Shown here one piece after another: positions 8,884 to 18,372 of a stretch of 64,000 bases of DNA. The translations under genes and the position numbers were made by a program. The stretch spans positions 310,001-374,000 of the forward strand of contig NZ_CP050453.1 of assembly GCF_014171575.1 (NCBI RefSeq), read 5' to 3'. The notes beneath the pieces are model-generated. The model was not told the origin of the DNA. It made no database searches and saw only the letters and a list, made by a program, of their open reading frames with translations. Numbering within the stretch: the stretch's first letter is position 1; every line of letters begins with the position of its first letter. The stretch is from Microbacterium sp. Se63.02b. GTDB lineage: Bacteria > Actinomycetota > Actinomycetes > Actinomycetales > Microbacteriaceae.

Positions 8884-11800
8884 GTGGGGAAGAGCAAAAA
8901 TTCTCGTAGAAACAAGCGGCCTCGATCTCAACCGCGCGCGGTGAGCGCCACGCAACGGGAGCCAGACGCACTCGAACAGGCCTTTTCAGCGTACGAGCCG
9001 GACGAGCTCTGGACGTTGATATTCGCCGCCGCCACTTCCCCGGGCAACAGGCATCGATCGGTGACTTTGGGAAGCAGCTTCGCGGCAGCACTACGAGCCT
9101 CCGCCGCTCCGGCATCAGACGATTACCACCCGTTGCCGTCGATCCAAGCACTGTCCGATCTAGCGGCTACCACCTATGGGATCGGCCCGGCGCGTGAGGA
9201 CTTCATCCCGACCGACCCGACCCGAACAGCCTTCCTCGCAGTCGGCTCGGAGTCGCTGCGTGCAGTTCCTGGCCTCACCGAACGGCCGGTAGCCGACCTC
9301 ACGCGTGCGCTCAGAATGGCGGAAGCGGTAGACGGTCGGCTCCGCAGGCGATTTCGATTCGGTATTGCGAACGTGGTGAACGTGGCGATGAGGTACGGCG
9401 ACTACTGCGTCCGCCACCTTGCGGACGCGTGGGTGCCAGCCCCGGATCTCGAGCTCAACGATGAGGTTTCATTGCCGGACGTTGAGTTCGAAGCGACGCG
9501 GGCCTTCCTCAATCTGGGCCCTCTCGACCACATCGAACTCGGTGAGGCTGACAAGCGAGCGTTGGAATGGATGACGATCTCCGCAAGTGAGGCCGCATTC
9601 GATGCTGAGAGTCCGTCCAGTCCGTTCGGGAGGTTCCTTCGCTTTGCTGACTCAGCGGGCGGATTCCGATGGGTGCCGCCACTCTTCATCCCAGAGATCA
9701 TGGCTCATGCCGTACAAGAACTGGCATCCGCGCTCGATCGAGACGGGCATGCGCGACGAGCCCTCAGGGTTTCTTGTCTGAACCAGATCCGCCGGGCCCT
9801 ATGGCGCTTTTCCAACAGCTTGATCGAATCCCCTCCCAGCAGCGAAAGTGTCGATTCCCCGCTTCGAGGGATCGACGTTCAGTGGCTGGTGCCGGTGAAC
9901 CCATCCACATGCATAGCTGTCTCGGTCATTTATGTTCCCGACCTGGGGTCCACCCCACCGCCGCGCATCGGCTCAGTGGAGCTGGCGAAACAGATGAGGT
10001 CGCACGCCGGTCCACTGTCGGTGCGCATGGCGGGCGGACGACAAGGAACCATCAGGCCGGGCGCGGAGGTCATTCCGCTGACGGTTTTCGCCGCGGCCGG
10101 TCACATCGCTGTGCCGCAAGCTTTCGGCGAAGCAAACCTCGCGCTCGAAGACCTGACTTGGATCTCAGAAACGGCCACGTCCCGCGATGATCTCTACGCA
10201 TTCGCGCGGGATCTGAGCGCTCCCGATTTCCCCGAGAGTTTCGGGTGGGAGGCGATCAACTACTGGGAGCCATGGAAGGCCAATGGCAAGTCGTTCTTCA
10301 AGGGTGGCATGGTACCCACCGCCATCTACTTTGAAGCCCACGCGGGCGAGGCCGAGTGGGATCGCGCGGTAGAGCTATCGGATCTCGAAGCGTCGCTCCT
10401 CAGAGTCGGGCTCCCTCCGCTTCGTGACCTGCGAGCAGCGGAGGTTGCTCCGGGGCCGGTCGCCAATGTCGCGGCGCTCGAAGGTGACGCCACCTACGAC
10501 GTCGACCGCGGCGTCAATACCGCGCCGGATGTCGTCGGTTGGTCCCTCGCGCTTACCGAACCCCCCGTCGCTGTGGCACGGGCGAGCTCGGAGGACCTGT
10601 CCGCCGACTACCGACGGTTCGTCTTTGACTTGTGCGGCGGGCTGATCTACGGCTTTGCTGCGCTTGGTGATCGATGGCGTTCCGCGCACCAGGCGATCGA
10701 TGTGCCCGGATACGTCCTCTATCTCCACACATCGGAAGCGGTCTCGGGTGAATCATCCGGCGTGGTCACGCCGTATCTCGACCCGCACGCGCGTGCCGTC
10801 GATGAACCAGTCAACTTTTTGTGGCGCATCGATGTCGAGGGATTCGCAGATTCGGCGAATGGAGATCCGTACGCGGCGAATCTCCTAACAGGGGACGCAG
10901 TGTTCGATCTGCTCCGCGCGGGAGGCGTGGATGTCGAAGCGGCGGCGGCGCTCCGCGACCAGTGGCGCACAGCGAAGCCCTTTCTCATCTTGGAGATGAA
11001 GCAGGCGCGGACCACTCTCAATCACCTGCCTGATCCGTGGCGTCTACGACCCTCTGACGAGAGCCGCATGGTTGCGGCTTTGGGGCGACGACTCCACGGT
11101 GCCGGCGTCGAACCGGGAGAGTACCGAGCGGACGACGCGAATCGACTTATCCGCGAGCATCTTGCGCCGGTTGCTCTCGAAACTCTGATGGAAGGAATCA
11201 AGAGACACGACGTGAGCGAGGTGGTGTTGACGGGGATGGAGCAGCTGGCGAGAGTGATGGACAGCGCTATTCATCAGCAAGACGATCTGTCCCGAGTCGC
11301 CGCGAACTTCTCTACCGAATGGGACCCGCTCACCCGCACCGCCGAGCTCTCGGCGGAGACACTTCAGCTTCGTCAATGTAACGAGATCGTGGTGGAAGCT
11401 GCCTTACGCATCCTGGACAAGCCGACGGAAGCGAAGCCGATCACTCCTCAGGCGTGGAGCGGTCTTCTTGCCGCCGCAGATGCGTACCTCACCGCGACCA
11501 CACTGAGCGAGCGGATGTATCACCAAGTCGCGCCCGCAGTCATCAGCCTCAGCCCAATGTACGAGCTCGCCGTCGACGAAGATCCGCATCCCGACGCATC
11601 GGCGTGGGGCCTGCGAAACGACGAACTGAGCCGCGCGGCTGCAAGCGTTCGGCTGCATGGCACTCAAGATGACGACTCGCTGCAACAGGCGAACGAAGGA
11701 GACGACGTCGAGGGCGCGTTCCAGCAGGCATGGGGAGCGACGTCGCAGGACATGCTCTCCACCCTCGCCGCACTCGCAAAGTGGGAGACCTTCGAGCCGG

Positions 11801-12642
11801 GCAGGACGACCGCGCACGTCACCGTGGCCGAGGCAACAGCATGGGTCTGTGATGCGCTGGGCCAGGGCGCGGATGAGTCGCAGAGAACGCGTGTCGAAGC
11901 CGCTATCCGGATGCTCACCAGCACGCCCGTCCAGATACAAGCCGTGGAGTGGAAGCCCTGGCAAACGCGCACACGGCGTCACCGGCTCCTCGTGCAACCG
12001 CTGGTGCAAGACTCGGACGGACGACTTATTGTCAGCCCCCAGTATCTACTGACGTCCTTTCAGGTCTACTACCGCCACCTCCTCCAAGGAGTTCTTCCCT
12101 GGGCGGGGGACGTTCCTCAGCCTGTCAGCAACGCGCTTGCGGGCCGCCGTGCGCGCCGCAACATTCGGTTCGAAAGGTTCCTTCAAGATCGGCTAGAGGA
12201 ACTCGGATACACCACGGTCGCCCGCGTGAAACCCAACGACCAAGCGCGACTCGGGGTGCCGACTCTCACAACCGAAGTTGACCTCGTGTGCGGACGCCCT
12301 GGCGATAGCACCGTGTGGCTGATTGAGGCGAAAGACCCCGCATCGGTTCACGGATTCGCCGAGACGGCGCGCCAACTGCGCGCCTTCTTCCGGGACCAGG
12401 TAGGAGACCGCGGGACCAAGCCCTGCTACGCCACGCAGCTAGCCCGCAAGGAGAGCGAACTAGCGCTCCACGTCGCGAGCATTGCGACGCGCCTCGGACT
12501 CGGGGACCCGCCTGAAGGCGAGCAGTTTCGCCTGAGCACGCTCTTCGTAACCCGAAATCTCACTCCGGCAAACTACGTCGACGAGCGGTATCGGGTTGAG
12601 ACGGCGACGGAGTTTCTCGCAGCTCGAGGCCAAACGCCGTAG
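8884..12642 (+). CDS. Large uncharacterised protein with C-terminal PD-(D/E)XK nuclease motif
   Basis: 1252-aa protein not recognised as a named family. The last ~170 residues carry a restriction-endonuclease-like core: E1097 in RFERFLQDRLEELGY, D1133 in TEVDLVCG and the ExK pair E1148/K1150 in LIEAKD. The preceding ~1050 residues are mostly soluble and helix-rich with no Walker A, no zinc clusters and no membrane segments that I can see. The GTG at 8884 is preferred because it gives a short basic N-terminus (VGKSKNSRRNKR); a TTG at 8800 and a GTG at 8941 are alternatives and none has a strong ribosome-binding site. Neighbours are a RES/Xre pair and an orphan antitoxin (convergent, 51 bp away), followed by a NACHT NTPase. 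A defence or programmed-toxicity role is inferred from this context and the nuclease motif. Confidence 0.7.
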   Translation: MGKSKNSRRNKRPRSQPRAVSATQREPDALEQAFSAYEPDELWTLIFAAATSPGNRHRSVTLGSSFAAALRASAAPASDDYHPLPSIQALSDLAATTYGIGPAREDFIPTDPTRTAFLAVGSESLRAVPGLTERPVADLTRALRMAEAVDGRLRRRFRFGIANVVNVAMRYGDYCVRHLADAWVPAPDLELNDEVSLPDVEFEATRAFLNLGPLDHIELGEADKRALEWMTISASEAAFDAESPSSPFGRFLRFADSAGGFRWVPPLFIPEIMAHAVQELASALDRDGHARRALRVSCLNQIRRALWRFSNSLIESPPSSESVDSPLRGIDVQWLVPVNPSTCIAVSVIYVPDLGSTPPPRIGSVELAKQMRSHAGPLSVRMAGGRQGTIRPGAEVIPLTVFAAAGHIAVPQAFGEANLALEDLTWISETATSRDDLYAFARDLSAPDFPESFGWEAINYWEPWKANGKSFFKGGMVPTAIYFEAHAGEAEWDRAVELSDLEASLLRVGLPPLRDLRAAEVAPGPVANVAALEGDATYDVDRGVNTAPDVVGWSLALTEPPVAVARASSEDLSADYRRFVFDLCGGLIYGFAALGDRWRSAHQAIDVPGYVLYLHTSEAVSGESSGVVTPYLDPHARAVDEPVNFLWRIDVEGFADSANGDPYAANLLTGDAVFDLLRAGGVDVEAAAALRDQWRTAKPFLILEMKQARTTLNHLPDPWRLRPSDESRMVAALGRRLHGAGVEPGEYRADDANRLIREHLAPVALETLMEGIKRHDVSEVVLTGMEQLARVMDSAIHQQDDLSRVAANFSTEWDPLTRTAELSAETLQLRQCNEIVVEAALRILDKPTEAKPITPQAWSGLLAAADAYLTATTLSERMYHQVAPAVISLSPMYELAVDEDPHPDASAWGLRNDELSRAAASVRLHGTQDDDSLQQANEGDDVEGAFQQAWGATSQDMLSTLAALAKWETFEPGRTTAHVTVAEATAWVCDALGQGADESQRTRVEAAIRMLTSTPVQIQAVEWKPWQTRTRRHRLLVQPLVQDSDGRLIVSPQYLLTSFQVYYRHLLQGVLPWAGDVPQPVSNALAGRRARRNIRFERFLQDRLEELGYTTVARVKPNDQARLGVPTLTTEVDLVCGRPGDSTVWLIEAKDPASVHGFAETARQLRAFFRDQVGDRGTKPCYATQLARKESELALHVASIATRLGLGDPPEGEQFRLSTLFVTRNLTPANYVDERYRVETATEFLAARGQTP

Positions 12643-12693
12643 GCGACATGCGAGAGCGGCGGCGCGCATGAATTCGCGTCCCCAGCAGGAGCT

Positions 12694-13344
12694 CTATCGC
12701 CACTTCTGGGCCTCGATGATCCGAGCCAGGGTCTCCGCGTCGCCGCCGCGCCTGAACCATTCCACAGGGCTCTGCTGCCCGTCGGTGACCATGATCGACT
12801 GGGGCGTCGCCATGAGAGCCGATACCGACACCCATCCTTTGTCTTTCACAATGTCGATGATCTCGGTCAGGTGCGGCAGGATTTTTCCTGGCGACGAGAG
12901 ACTGAACTGCCACGACGGAAACCGTCTGGAGTGGGCAACATCGACGGCGTACAACTCGCCACGATCGGCGGCGGCGAAGAGCGAGTCCTCGTCCATACTC
13001 AAGAAGGCAGCGGCTGCGGACGCGGACATGGTTTGAAGCACGCCCGTCAGAAGGGTGCTCGCTTCGCTCGCCAGAAGACCGCCGCGAGCAACCCGAGTCG
13101 ATGTCTTCTCGAACGACTCGGGCGTGAAGGCCTTGGACCGGGTGAGATAGCTGATCTCCTGCGGCGTCAGCTCTTCTTGGTCCGCGATCGGTCGCTCTGC
13201 GAGCAGCTGGTCAGTCAGCGCTCGAACGATGAAGTCCCCGTCGGCGTTCAATCGAGCGACGGCGTCAGTGAACGCCGCGATCACATCGGTGGATGGCTGT
13301 GCTTGCCAAGGGCGGGGCCGTGGCTGGCCATCGGTTTCATCCAT
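12694..13344 (-). CDS. Orphan RES-type antitoxin paralogue
   Basis: 216-aa protein with the same order of elements as the antitoxin at 7850-8623: a leading LTPQEISYLTRSKAFTPESF (compare LTEQEANFLIESGDFTPEEL), a middle DNA-binding region, a tryptophan-bearing turn (RFPSWQF versus LYPRWQF) and a C-terminal QSPVEWFRRGGDAETLARII (compare TPIEWLAAAKDPALVVDIL). No RES toxin lies beside it. It is convergent with the 1252-aa nuclease-like gene and divergent from the NACHT gene, either of which might be its real partner. The ATG at 13344 fits the conserved start; no good ribosome-binding site precedes it, so the start is tentative. Confidence 0.65.
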   Translation of the reverse strand: MDETDGQPRPRPWQAQPSTDVIAAFTDAVARLNADGDFIVRALTDQLLAERPIADQEELTPQEISYLTRSKAFTPESFEKTSTRVARGGLLASEASTLLTGVLQTMSASAAAAFLSMDEDSLFAAADRGELYAVDVAHSRRFPSWQFSLSSPGKILPHLTEIIDIVKDKGWVSVSALMATPQSIMVTDGQQSPVEWFRRGGDAETLARIIEAQKWR

Positions 13345-13624
13345 GTGCGACAGCGTAGATGAGCCTTCACCGGAAGGGGAGGTTTCCCTGGGCATTGACG
13401 TCGAGGATCCGATCGGTTCAATGGCAGGCGGGCGGAGCTCAGGCCTCGCCCTACTCGGCTCAAATGTGCGCGCTGGTGATCGGATTGGGATCGTTTCTCG
13501 TCGCCGGGAGAACCCCGTACGGTCGAACGCGTTCGCTCGCCGGTTCAGCCGGATAGGCAGCAGCACTGGTACAGAATGTCTCTAATGCGCCTCATAGGCG
13601 TCGACGTTGACCCGGAGGGACTCT

Positions 13625-16357
13625 ATGGGCCACTACAACCTCAACCGAATGGGCTGGCAGCAGTTCGAGCACATGCTCCAGGCGCTCGCGAAGGCTGAGC
13701 TGGGGAATGGCGTCAGACCGTTTGGATCAGGTCGCGACGCACAGCGCGACGCAACCTTCGACGGCCGAGTCGACTTCCCGATTGGCGCGGGCGCGAAGTG
13801 GGACGGTTACGGCGTCATTCAAATGAAGTACAACGAAAAGCCGGTCTCGACGACAGCTGACTGGCGGTGGTTTCTTGATGAGGTTCGCTCAGAGTTGCGT
13901 GGCTGGCTCGTAAAAAGGAGAGTCGGTGAGAAGACCCCGGAGTACCTGTTGTTCGCCACGAACGTCGTGCTGACCGGGACCAAAGGCGTTGGCGGTCGTG
14001 ATCAGTTTGATGAGCTCCTCGCGGCCAACGCAGAAGACTTGGGTCTGCGTGGCTGGTACGTCTGGGACTACGACGAGATTCGCGTACTGCTCGACACCCA
14101 TACCTCTATTCGGCAGCGGTACTTGGAGCAGATCGTTACCGGAGACTTTCTTGCGCAAGTCGCCGAGCTGCTCCCCGAGAAGACGGCGCTGGAGGTAGAT
14201 CGCCTTGCTGGGCACGCAGTTGCCGAGCTGATCAACAGGCAATGGGTTCGAACGGGCGATGCGGGGTACAACGATGCGTCGAAGGTGCGGCTCGCGGACA
14301 TCGCTATTGATCTGCCGTTCACTGCCGGGGCGACCGCGGGCGGGGAGGGCCAGCGGCGGATGATGACTGCGGCAGAGACGGTGCAGATCGGTGACCTCCC
14401 CTTGTCGACCGTCGCCGGGCGGGGACCCCGTGGAGTGGTCATCGTCGGGGGCCCAGGCCAGGGCAAGAGCACGATCGCCCAGGTGATCGCCCACACGTAT
14501 CGTGTCGCCTTCCTCGCCGACACGAATATCGGGGCTTACGGCGAGAGAGCACAATCCGCCTTCGATGGCCTCAACTCACGGCTCAGAAAGGCTGGTATCC
14601 CGAACCCGCAGAAACGTCGATGGCCGTTTGTGATCGAGCTGGCGAAGGCGGGGGCCGCGATCGCATCCTCCCCGTCGACGTTTTCGTTGCTGACCTACAT
14701 CGCAGACTCCATCCTGATTCGGGGGAAAAAGTCAGACCCAGGTGCGCTGCTGGATTGGTTTCGCACCTGGCCGTCATGCCTCGTGCTCGACGGCCTTGAT
14801 GAGGTGCCTGACGCGAAGATCCGCAGCCGGCTAATCGAGGCGGTCACAGCGCTGGTGAGCGAGCTCAGCTCTGAAAAGGCGGACGTGCTCTTCGTCGCCA
14901 CAACACGTCCACAGGGATATCGACGGGAGTTCGACGATGCGTTTCCCTGCACGCAGATCGCCCTGTCGGAACTCACCGAAACGGAAGCGATCAGCTACTC
15001 GGAAGCACTCACCGCGTTGCGGGCAGTCGACGATCCGGACCTCGCCGAGCAGGTTGCACAAAGGCTCATCACGGCGGTCCACGAACGAGTCACGCAACGA
15101 CTGATGACAACTCCCTTGCAGGTGACGATCATGACTGCTCTCGCCGAAGAAGCAGTCGATCTGCCGACCGATCGATTCGAGTTGTTCGATCGGTACTATC
15201 GCGTCGTCTACGACCGGGAACTGGCGAAAAGTGAAGCGTTCACGGAGCTCAAGTCGCTGCGTCCGCACATCGATCATCTTCACGAGCAGGCTGGGCTCAA
15301 GTTGCAGGCGCGTACTGAGAGACCAGGGAACTCGGATGCCATCCTCACGAAGTCCGAGATCTCCCGCATCCTTCGCCGTCGGCTCAGCTCGGCTGGATTT
15401 GAGGAGAGCGAATCGGAGTCGATCGCGACGACCCTTCTGAAGCTTTCGACGGAGCGACTGGTCATGCTCGTCTCTCCGAAGGCATCGAAGTACGAGTTCG
15501 AAGTTCGATCGTTGCAGGAGTACATGGCGGCACGCGCGATCACCGATGGCGACGAACAGGTTGTCTTGCAGAACCTACGCGAACTCGTGCCATCGAGTCA
15601 CTGGCGCAACACGTGGCTGCTCGCGGCGGGCCGTCTGCTGAAGCGTCGCGAGCACCTCATCGATGACCTCATCGACATCGTCGTTCAGTACGACACCCAA
15701 TGTGCCGAGTCACCGATTACCGCCCTCGGCGCGAGCCTCGCCGGCGACCTCTACCTCGACAACTTCGGGATCGAGTTCCCGGCGACACGACGCAAACTCC
15801 TCAGCGCTGCTGTGAGCCAGTTCGCAGATCTCGCCGATGGCATGCCGGCCAACGTTGCCAGTCTTCTGGCCACTGGTTTGGAGCAAGGCGGTCGCGAGCA
15901 AGCCCTCGTTCTTGAGGCACTGCACGAGCTCAGCCGCGAGAATCAATCGAATCTCGCCACCCGCGCATTGAGCGACAATAGCGCGGGTATGTCTCATCTT
16001 GCTAAGCAGGCACGAACGACGTTGACCGAGGGACGGAAATACATAAGGCCCGAACCCGGACCGATTCACGCCGACGCGGCGATCCTCGCACATGCACTAG
16101 CCCGGGCCTCCAGCCCGGCGGCGGAGGTCCTACTCCTTGTGGAGCAACTGCAGACACCTGGTGCTGTCTGGCGAGGACGTTCCCTCGGAGTCTCGGTCGA
16201 CATGCTGATCGCTCTCGACCGAAACGCCGCTCGTCCCGCCCTCGCAGTTGCCGCGAAGAGCTTGTCTCAAAGCAGCCCGGCAAGCGCGGCTCTCAGCATA
16301 GAGCTCCTCCGTTTGCACGCCGCATCGAAGCTTCGCGGCGACATGTTTGCGAAGTAG
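13625..16357 (+). CDS. Nuclease-NACHT NTPase, probable antiphage effector
   Basis: 910-aa STAND NTPase with an N-terminal effector. Residues ~1-110 look like an Mrr-type nuclease (RDAQRDATFDG with D42, then the QxK motif Q66-M-K68 in GVIQMKYNEK). The NACHT core has Walker A GGPGQGKST (275-283, K281) and Walker B CLVLDGLDE (D389, D392, E393). The C-terminal ~400 residues are helical, probably the sensor arm. GGAGGG five bases ahead sets the ATG at 13625. Bacterial NACHT proteins of this build protect against phages by nuclease activation on infection. That role here is inferred; the trigger is unknown. Confidence 0.8.
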   Translation: MGHYNLNRMGWQQFEHMLQALAKAELGNGVRPFGSGRDAQRDATFDGRVDFPIGAGAKWDGYGVIQMKYNEKPVSTTADWRWFLDEVRSELRGWLVKRRVGEKTPEYLLFATNVVLTGTKGVGGRDQFDELLAANAEDLGLRGWYVWDYDEIRVLLDTHTSIRQRYLEQIVTGDFLAQVAELLPEKTALEVDRLAGHAVAELINRQWVRTGDAGYNDASKVRLADIAIDLPFTAGATAGGEGQRRMMTAAETVQIGDLPLSTVAGRGPRGVVIVGGPGQGKSTIAQVIAHTYRVAFLADTNIGAYGERAQSAFDGLNSRLRKAGIPNPQKRRWPFVIELAKAGAAIASSPSTFSLLTYIADSILIRGKKSDPGALLDWFRTWPSCLVLDGLDEVPDAKIRSRLIEAVTALVSELSSEKADVLFVATTRPQGYRREFDDAFPCTQIALSELTETEAISYSEALTALRAVDDPDLAEQVAQRLITAVHERVTQRLMTTPLQVTIMTALAEEAVDLPTDRFELFDRYYRVVYDRELAKSEAFTELKSLRPHIDHLHEQAGLKLQARTERPGNSDAILTKSEISRILRRRLSSAGFEESESESIATTLLKLSTERLVMLVSPKASKYEFEVRSLQEYMAARAITDGDEQVVLQNLRELVPSSHWRNTWLLAAGRLLKRREHLIDDLIDIVVQYDTQCAESPITALGASLAGDLYLDNFGIEFPATRRKLLSAAVSQFADLADGMPANVASLLATGLEQGGREQALVLEALHELSRENQSNLATRALSDNSAGMSHLAKQARTTLTEGRKYIRPEPGPIHADAAILAHALARASSPAAEVLLLVEQLQTPGAVWRGRSLGVSVDMLIALDRNAARPALAVAAKSLSQSSPASAALSIELLRLHAASKLRGDMFAK

Positions 16358-16433
16358 TCACGCCCCAGTCCCGCACGTTTCGAGCACCGGCACGTCTGAG
16401 GGGCTCGCAAGGTTCGGCAACTAGAATCCTCGC

Positions 16434-16751
16434 ATGACCGCTCAGCCCGCACCGAAGCCTCGGGTCGGAGCTGCGCTCAATCGTGGTGCTGCTGAGGAGC
16501 TGGCGCGGACGTTGAGGGCGGTCGCTGATCCGACTCGGTTGCAGATCTTGAGCATCATTCTGGGTTCGGCTGACGAGCGAGCGACAGTTGGCCAACTAGC
16601 GGAGGCGTTGGGGTTGCGTCAGCCGACAGTGACCCATCACGTCCGCATTCTGTTGGACGACGGATTCCTGGCACGCGAGCAGGACGGCAAGCTCGGCTGG
16701 CTCTCCGTGCACCCGACGCGCCGTAGCGCCGTCGAGGACTTCCTCCGATGA
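16434..16751 (+). CDS. ArsR-family repressor
   Basis: 105-aa winged-helix protein. The recognition region is TVGQLAEALGLRQPTVTHHVRILLDDGFL (about residues 43-72), and the wing is REQDGKLGWLSVHP. It contains no cysteine, so it lacks the classical metal-binding loop and may sense something else or act through the protein it is coupled to. Its stop overlaps the start of the HTH-arsenate reductase fusion (ATGA). It is the first gene of the arsenic block. Confidence 0.78.
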   Translation: MTAQPAPKPRVGAALNRGAAEELARTLRAVADPTRLQILSIILGSADERATVGQLAEALGLRQPTVTHHVRILLDDGFLAREQDGKLGWLSVHPTRRSAVEDFLR

Positions 16752-17704
16752 ACGAGGAGCCGCCGCACCGAGTGGGGAGCCCCCTCGGGGAGCAGGCTGC
16801 CCGGGAACGGGCCGGTCAAGTGTCAGTTCTCGGCAACCCCGATACGCTCCGGGTTCTCAGTGCGCTTGCCTCCGGAATCAAGGCCACGGAGATAGCTGTT
16901 GTTCTGAACGCCGATCTATCGGTCGTCGAGCAGGCAATTCACTCGCTGGAGCTCGTTGATCTCATCCGTAGCGATGGCGATGTCTGGGTGCCGACAGCCG
17001 ACGCCTGGGTCCGGTTCGGGAGATTGCTGTCGAGTGAGTCGATTGAGCCGACAACCCCCGAGGCTTCCGTCACGGCTCTGCCGCGCGCTGTGTCCACCAT
17101 CGTTGACGACCTCTCGTACCGATTCAGCTCGACGTTCAGCCGCGAGACAGTGGCGGGTTATGTCGCTCAGAGTTACCTCCTTCTGAGCCAGCGGACGCGA
17201 GTGCGCGAGCACCTGTTGACTATGACCGCCCGGTACGCGGCCGACCGCCTGGATGCGCTGGCAACGAGTCAGGGTTTGGTTTTGCGTGATACTCCTGAGG
17301 TCCTGTTTGTGTGCGTGCAGAATGCGGGGAGGTCGCAGATGGCTGGAGCCTTACTCCGCCATCTGTCTGGCGGCCGGGTGCACGTGCGCACGGCTGGATC
17401 CTCACCGGCGGAGGGCGCACACCCTCGTGTTGCCGCGGCACTGGAGGAAGTGGGCGTGGAGCTCTGGGGCGAGTTCCCGAAACCGCTGACCGACGAAGTG
17501 GTGCGTGCCGCCGACTACGTCATCACGATGGGGTGTGGGGATGCGTGCCCCGTCTTCCCTGGGCGCCGTTACATGGAGTGGGATCTGCCGGATCCGTTGG
17601 AACTCGATGAAGACGGTCTTCGTGGCGTTAGAGACGACATTCGCGCCCGGGTGCTTCAGCTCCTGGTCGAGCTCAAAGTGGAGCCTCAGGACGCGAGTCG
17701 GTAG
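16748..17704 (+). CDS. HTH - helical bundle - arsenate reductase fusion
   Basis: 318 aa in three parts. Residues ~20-100 are a winged-helix-like domain (TLRVLSALASGIKATEIAVVLNADLSVVEQ). Residues ~110-165 form a three-helix bundle that often precedes actinobacterial ArsC (SYRFSSTFSRETVAGYVAQSY). The rest is a low-molecular-weight phosphatase-fold arsenate reductase with the catalytic loop CVQNAGRSQ (CX5R) and the GCGDACPVFPG segment that supplies the second and third redox cysteines of the thioredoxin-linked class. It reduces arsenate to arsenite if active. It overlaps the preceding ArsR gene by four bases and its 3' end overlaps the convergent regulator by 19 bp. A combined regulator/enzyme role is inference. 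Confidence 0.78.
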   Translation: MNEEPPHRVGSPLGEQAARERAGQVSVLGNPDTLRVLSALASGIKATEIAVVLNADLSVVEQAIHSLELVDLIRSDGDVWVPTADAWVRFGRLLSSESIEPTTPEASVTALPRAVSTIVDDLSYRFSSTFSRETVAGYVAQSYLLLSQRTRVREHLLTMTARYAADRLDALATSQGLVLRDTPEVLFVCVQNAGRSQMAGALLRHLSGGRVHVRTAGSSPAEGAHPRVAAALEEVGVELWGEFPKPLTDEVVRAADYVITMGCGDACPVFPGRRYMEWDLPDPLELDEDGLRGVRDDIRARVLQLLVELKVEPQDASR

Positions 17705-18372
17705 CCGGCCACTCGCACCGTCTCGATGAGGGCTTGTGCGGGGGCAAAAGTCGCCAGCCGGGCCCGCAGTTTTGTCATGGCGACGCGAACAGAAGCGTGC
17801 GGATCCTCGAGATCGGAGCCGAACGCGAGGGCGAGTGTGTCAATGCTCACGCTCTCCGGGTACGCGCGCATGATCTGATGCAGAAGTTCGAATTCGCGCG
17901 GGGGAAGCAACAGCGCATGCTTCTGCCAGCGGAGGCTGCGGTGCGTGATGTCGAGGGTCAGTTCCCCGAATCGGAGGGTGCGGTCAAGCGGGCCTGTCCG
18001 TGGGTGGAGGCGCGCCAATTCACGCAATCGGTCGGGGGTGATGGGGAGGCGGATGGTGCCACGCATTCCTGCTCGCATCGCAGCTTCGATCATCGACGTC
18101 TCCGTGTCTTCGCTCACCCCGAAGAAGATCGGTCCTCCGCACACCGGCTCGGCGATCTGCACGATGGCCGCGAGCCGGTCGACCGACTCCCCGCCGGCGA
18201 GGACGAGCGAGGCCTCGTAGTCGTGGGCCAAGTCTGCCAGCGCATCGACGATCTCAGCGTGCACCGTTATCGGGACGCCTGCATGTCTGAACTCGGCGAA
18301 GCTCCCACGAAGGATCTCCGAACTGCGCCCGTGCAGAACGAACCGCGGATCACCACCAGACAGGGAGGTCAT
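17686..18372 (-). CDS. OmpR/PhoB-like winged-helix regulator with atypical receiver
   Basis: 228 aa, last gene of the pst operon (start overlaps the pstB stop, ATGA). The C-terminal ~95 residues are a clear Trans_reg_C domain ([15 protein letters not shown], then [22 protein letters not shown], ending RVAGYRLAS). The N-terminal part resembles the second half of a receiver ([39 protein letters not shown]), but I see no phosphoacceptor aspartate after a hydrophobic strand, so it is probably a pseudo-receiver. No sensor kinase lies nearby. Control of the adjacent pst genes, possibly tied to arsenate or phosphate status, is inferred. Confidence 0.72.
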   Translation of the reverse strand: MTSLSGGDPRFVLHGRSSEILRGSFAEFRHAGVPITVHAEIVDALADLAHDYEASLVLAGGESVDRLAAIVQIAEPVCGGPIFFGVSEDTETSMIEAAMRAGMRGTIRLPITPDRLRELARLHPRTGPLDRTLRFGELTLDITHRSLRWQKHALLLPPREFELLHQIMRAYPESVSIDTLALAFGSDLEDPHASVRVAMTKLRARLATFAPAQALIETVRVAGYRLAS

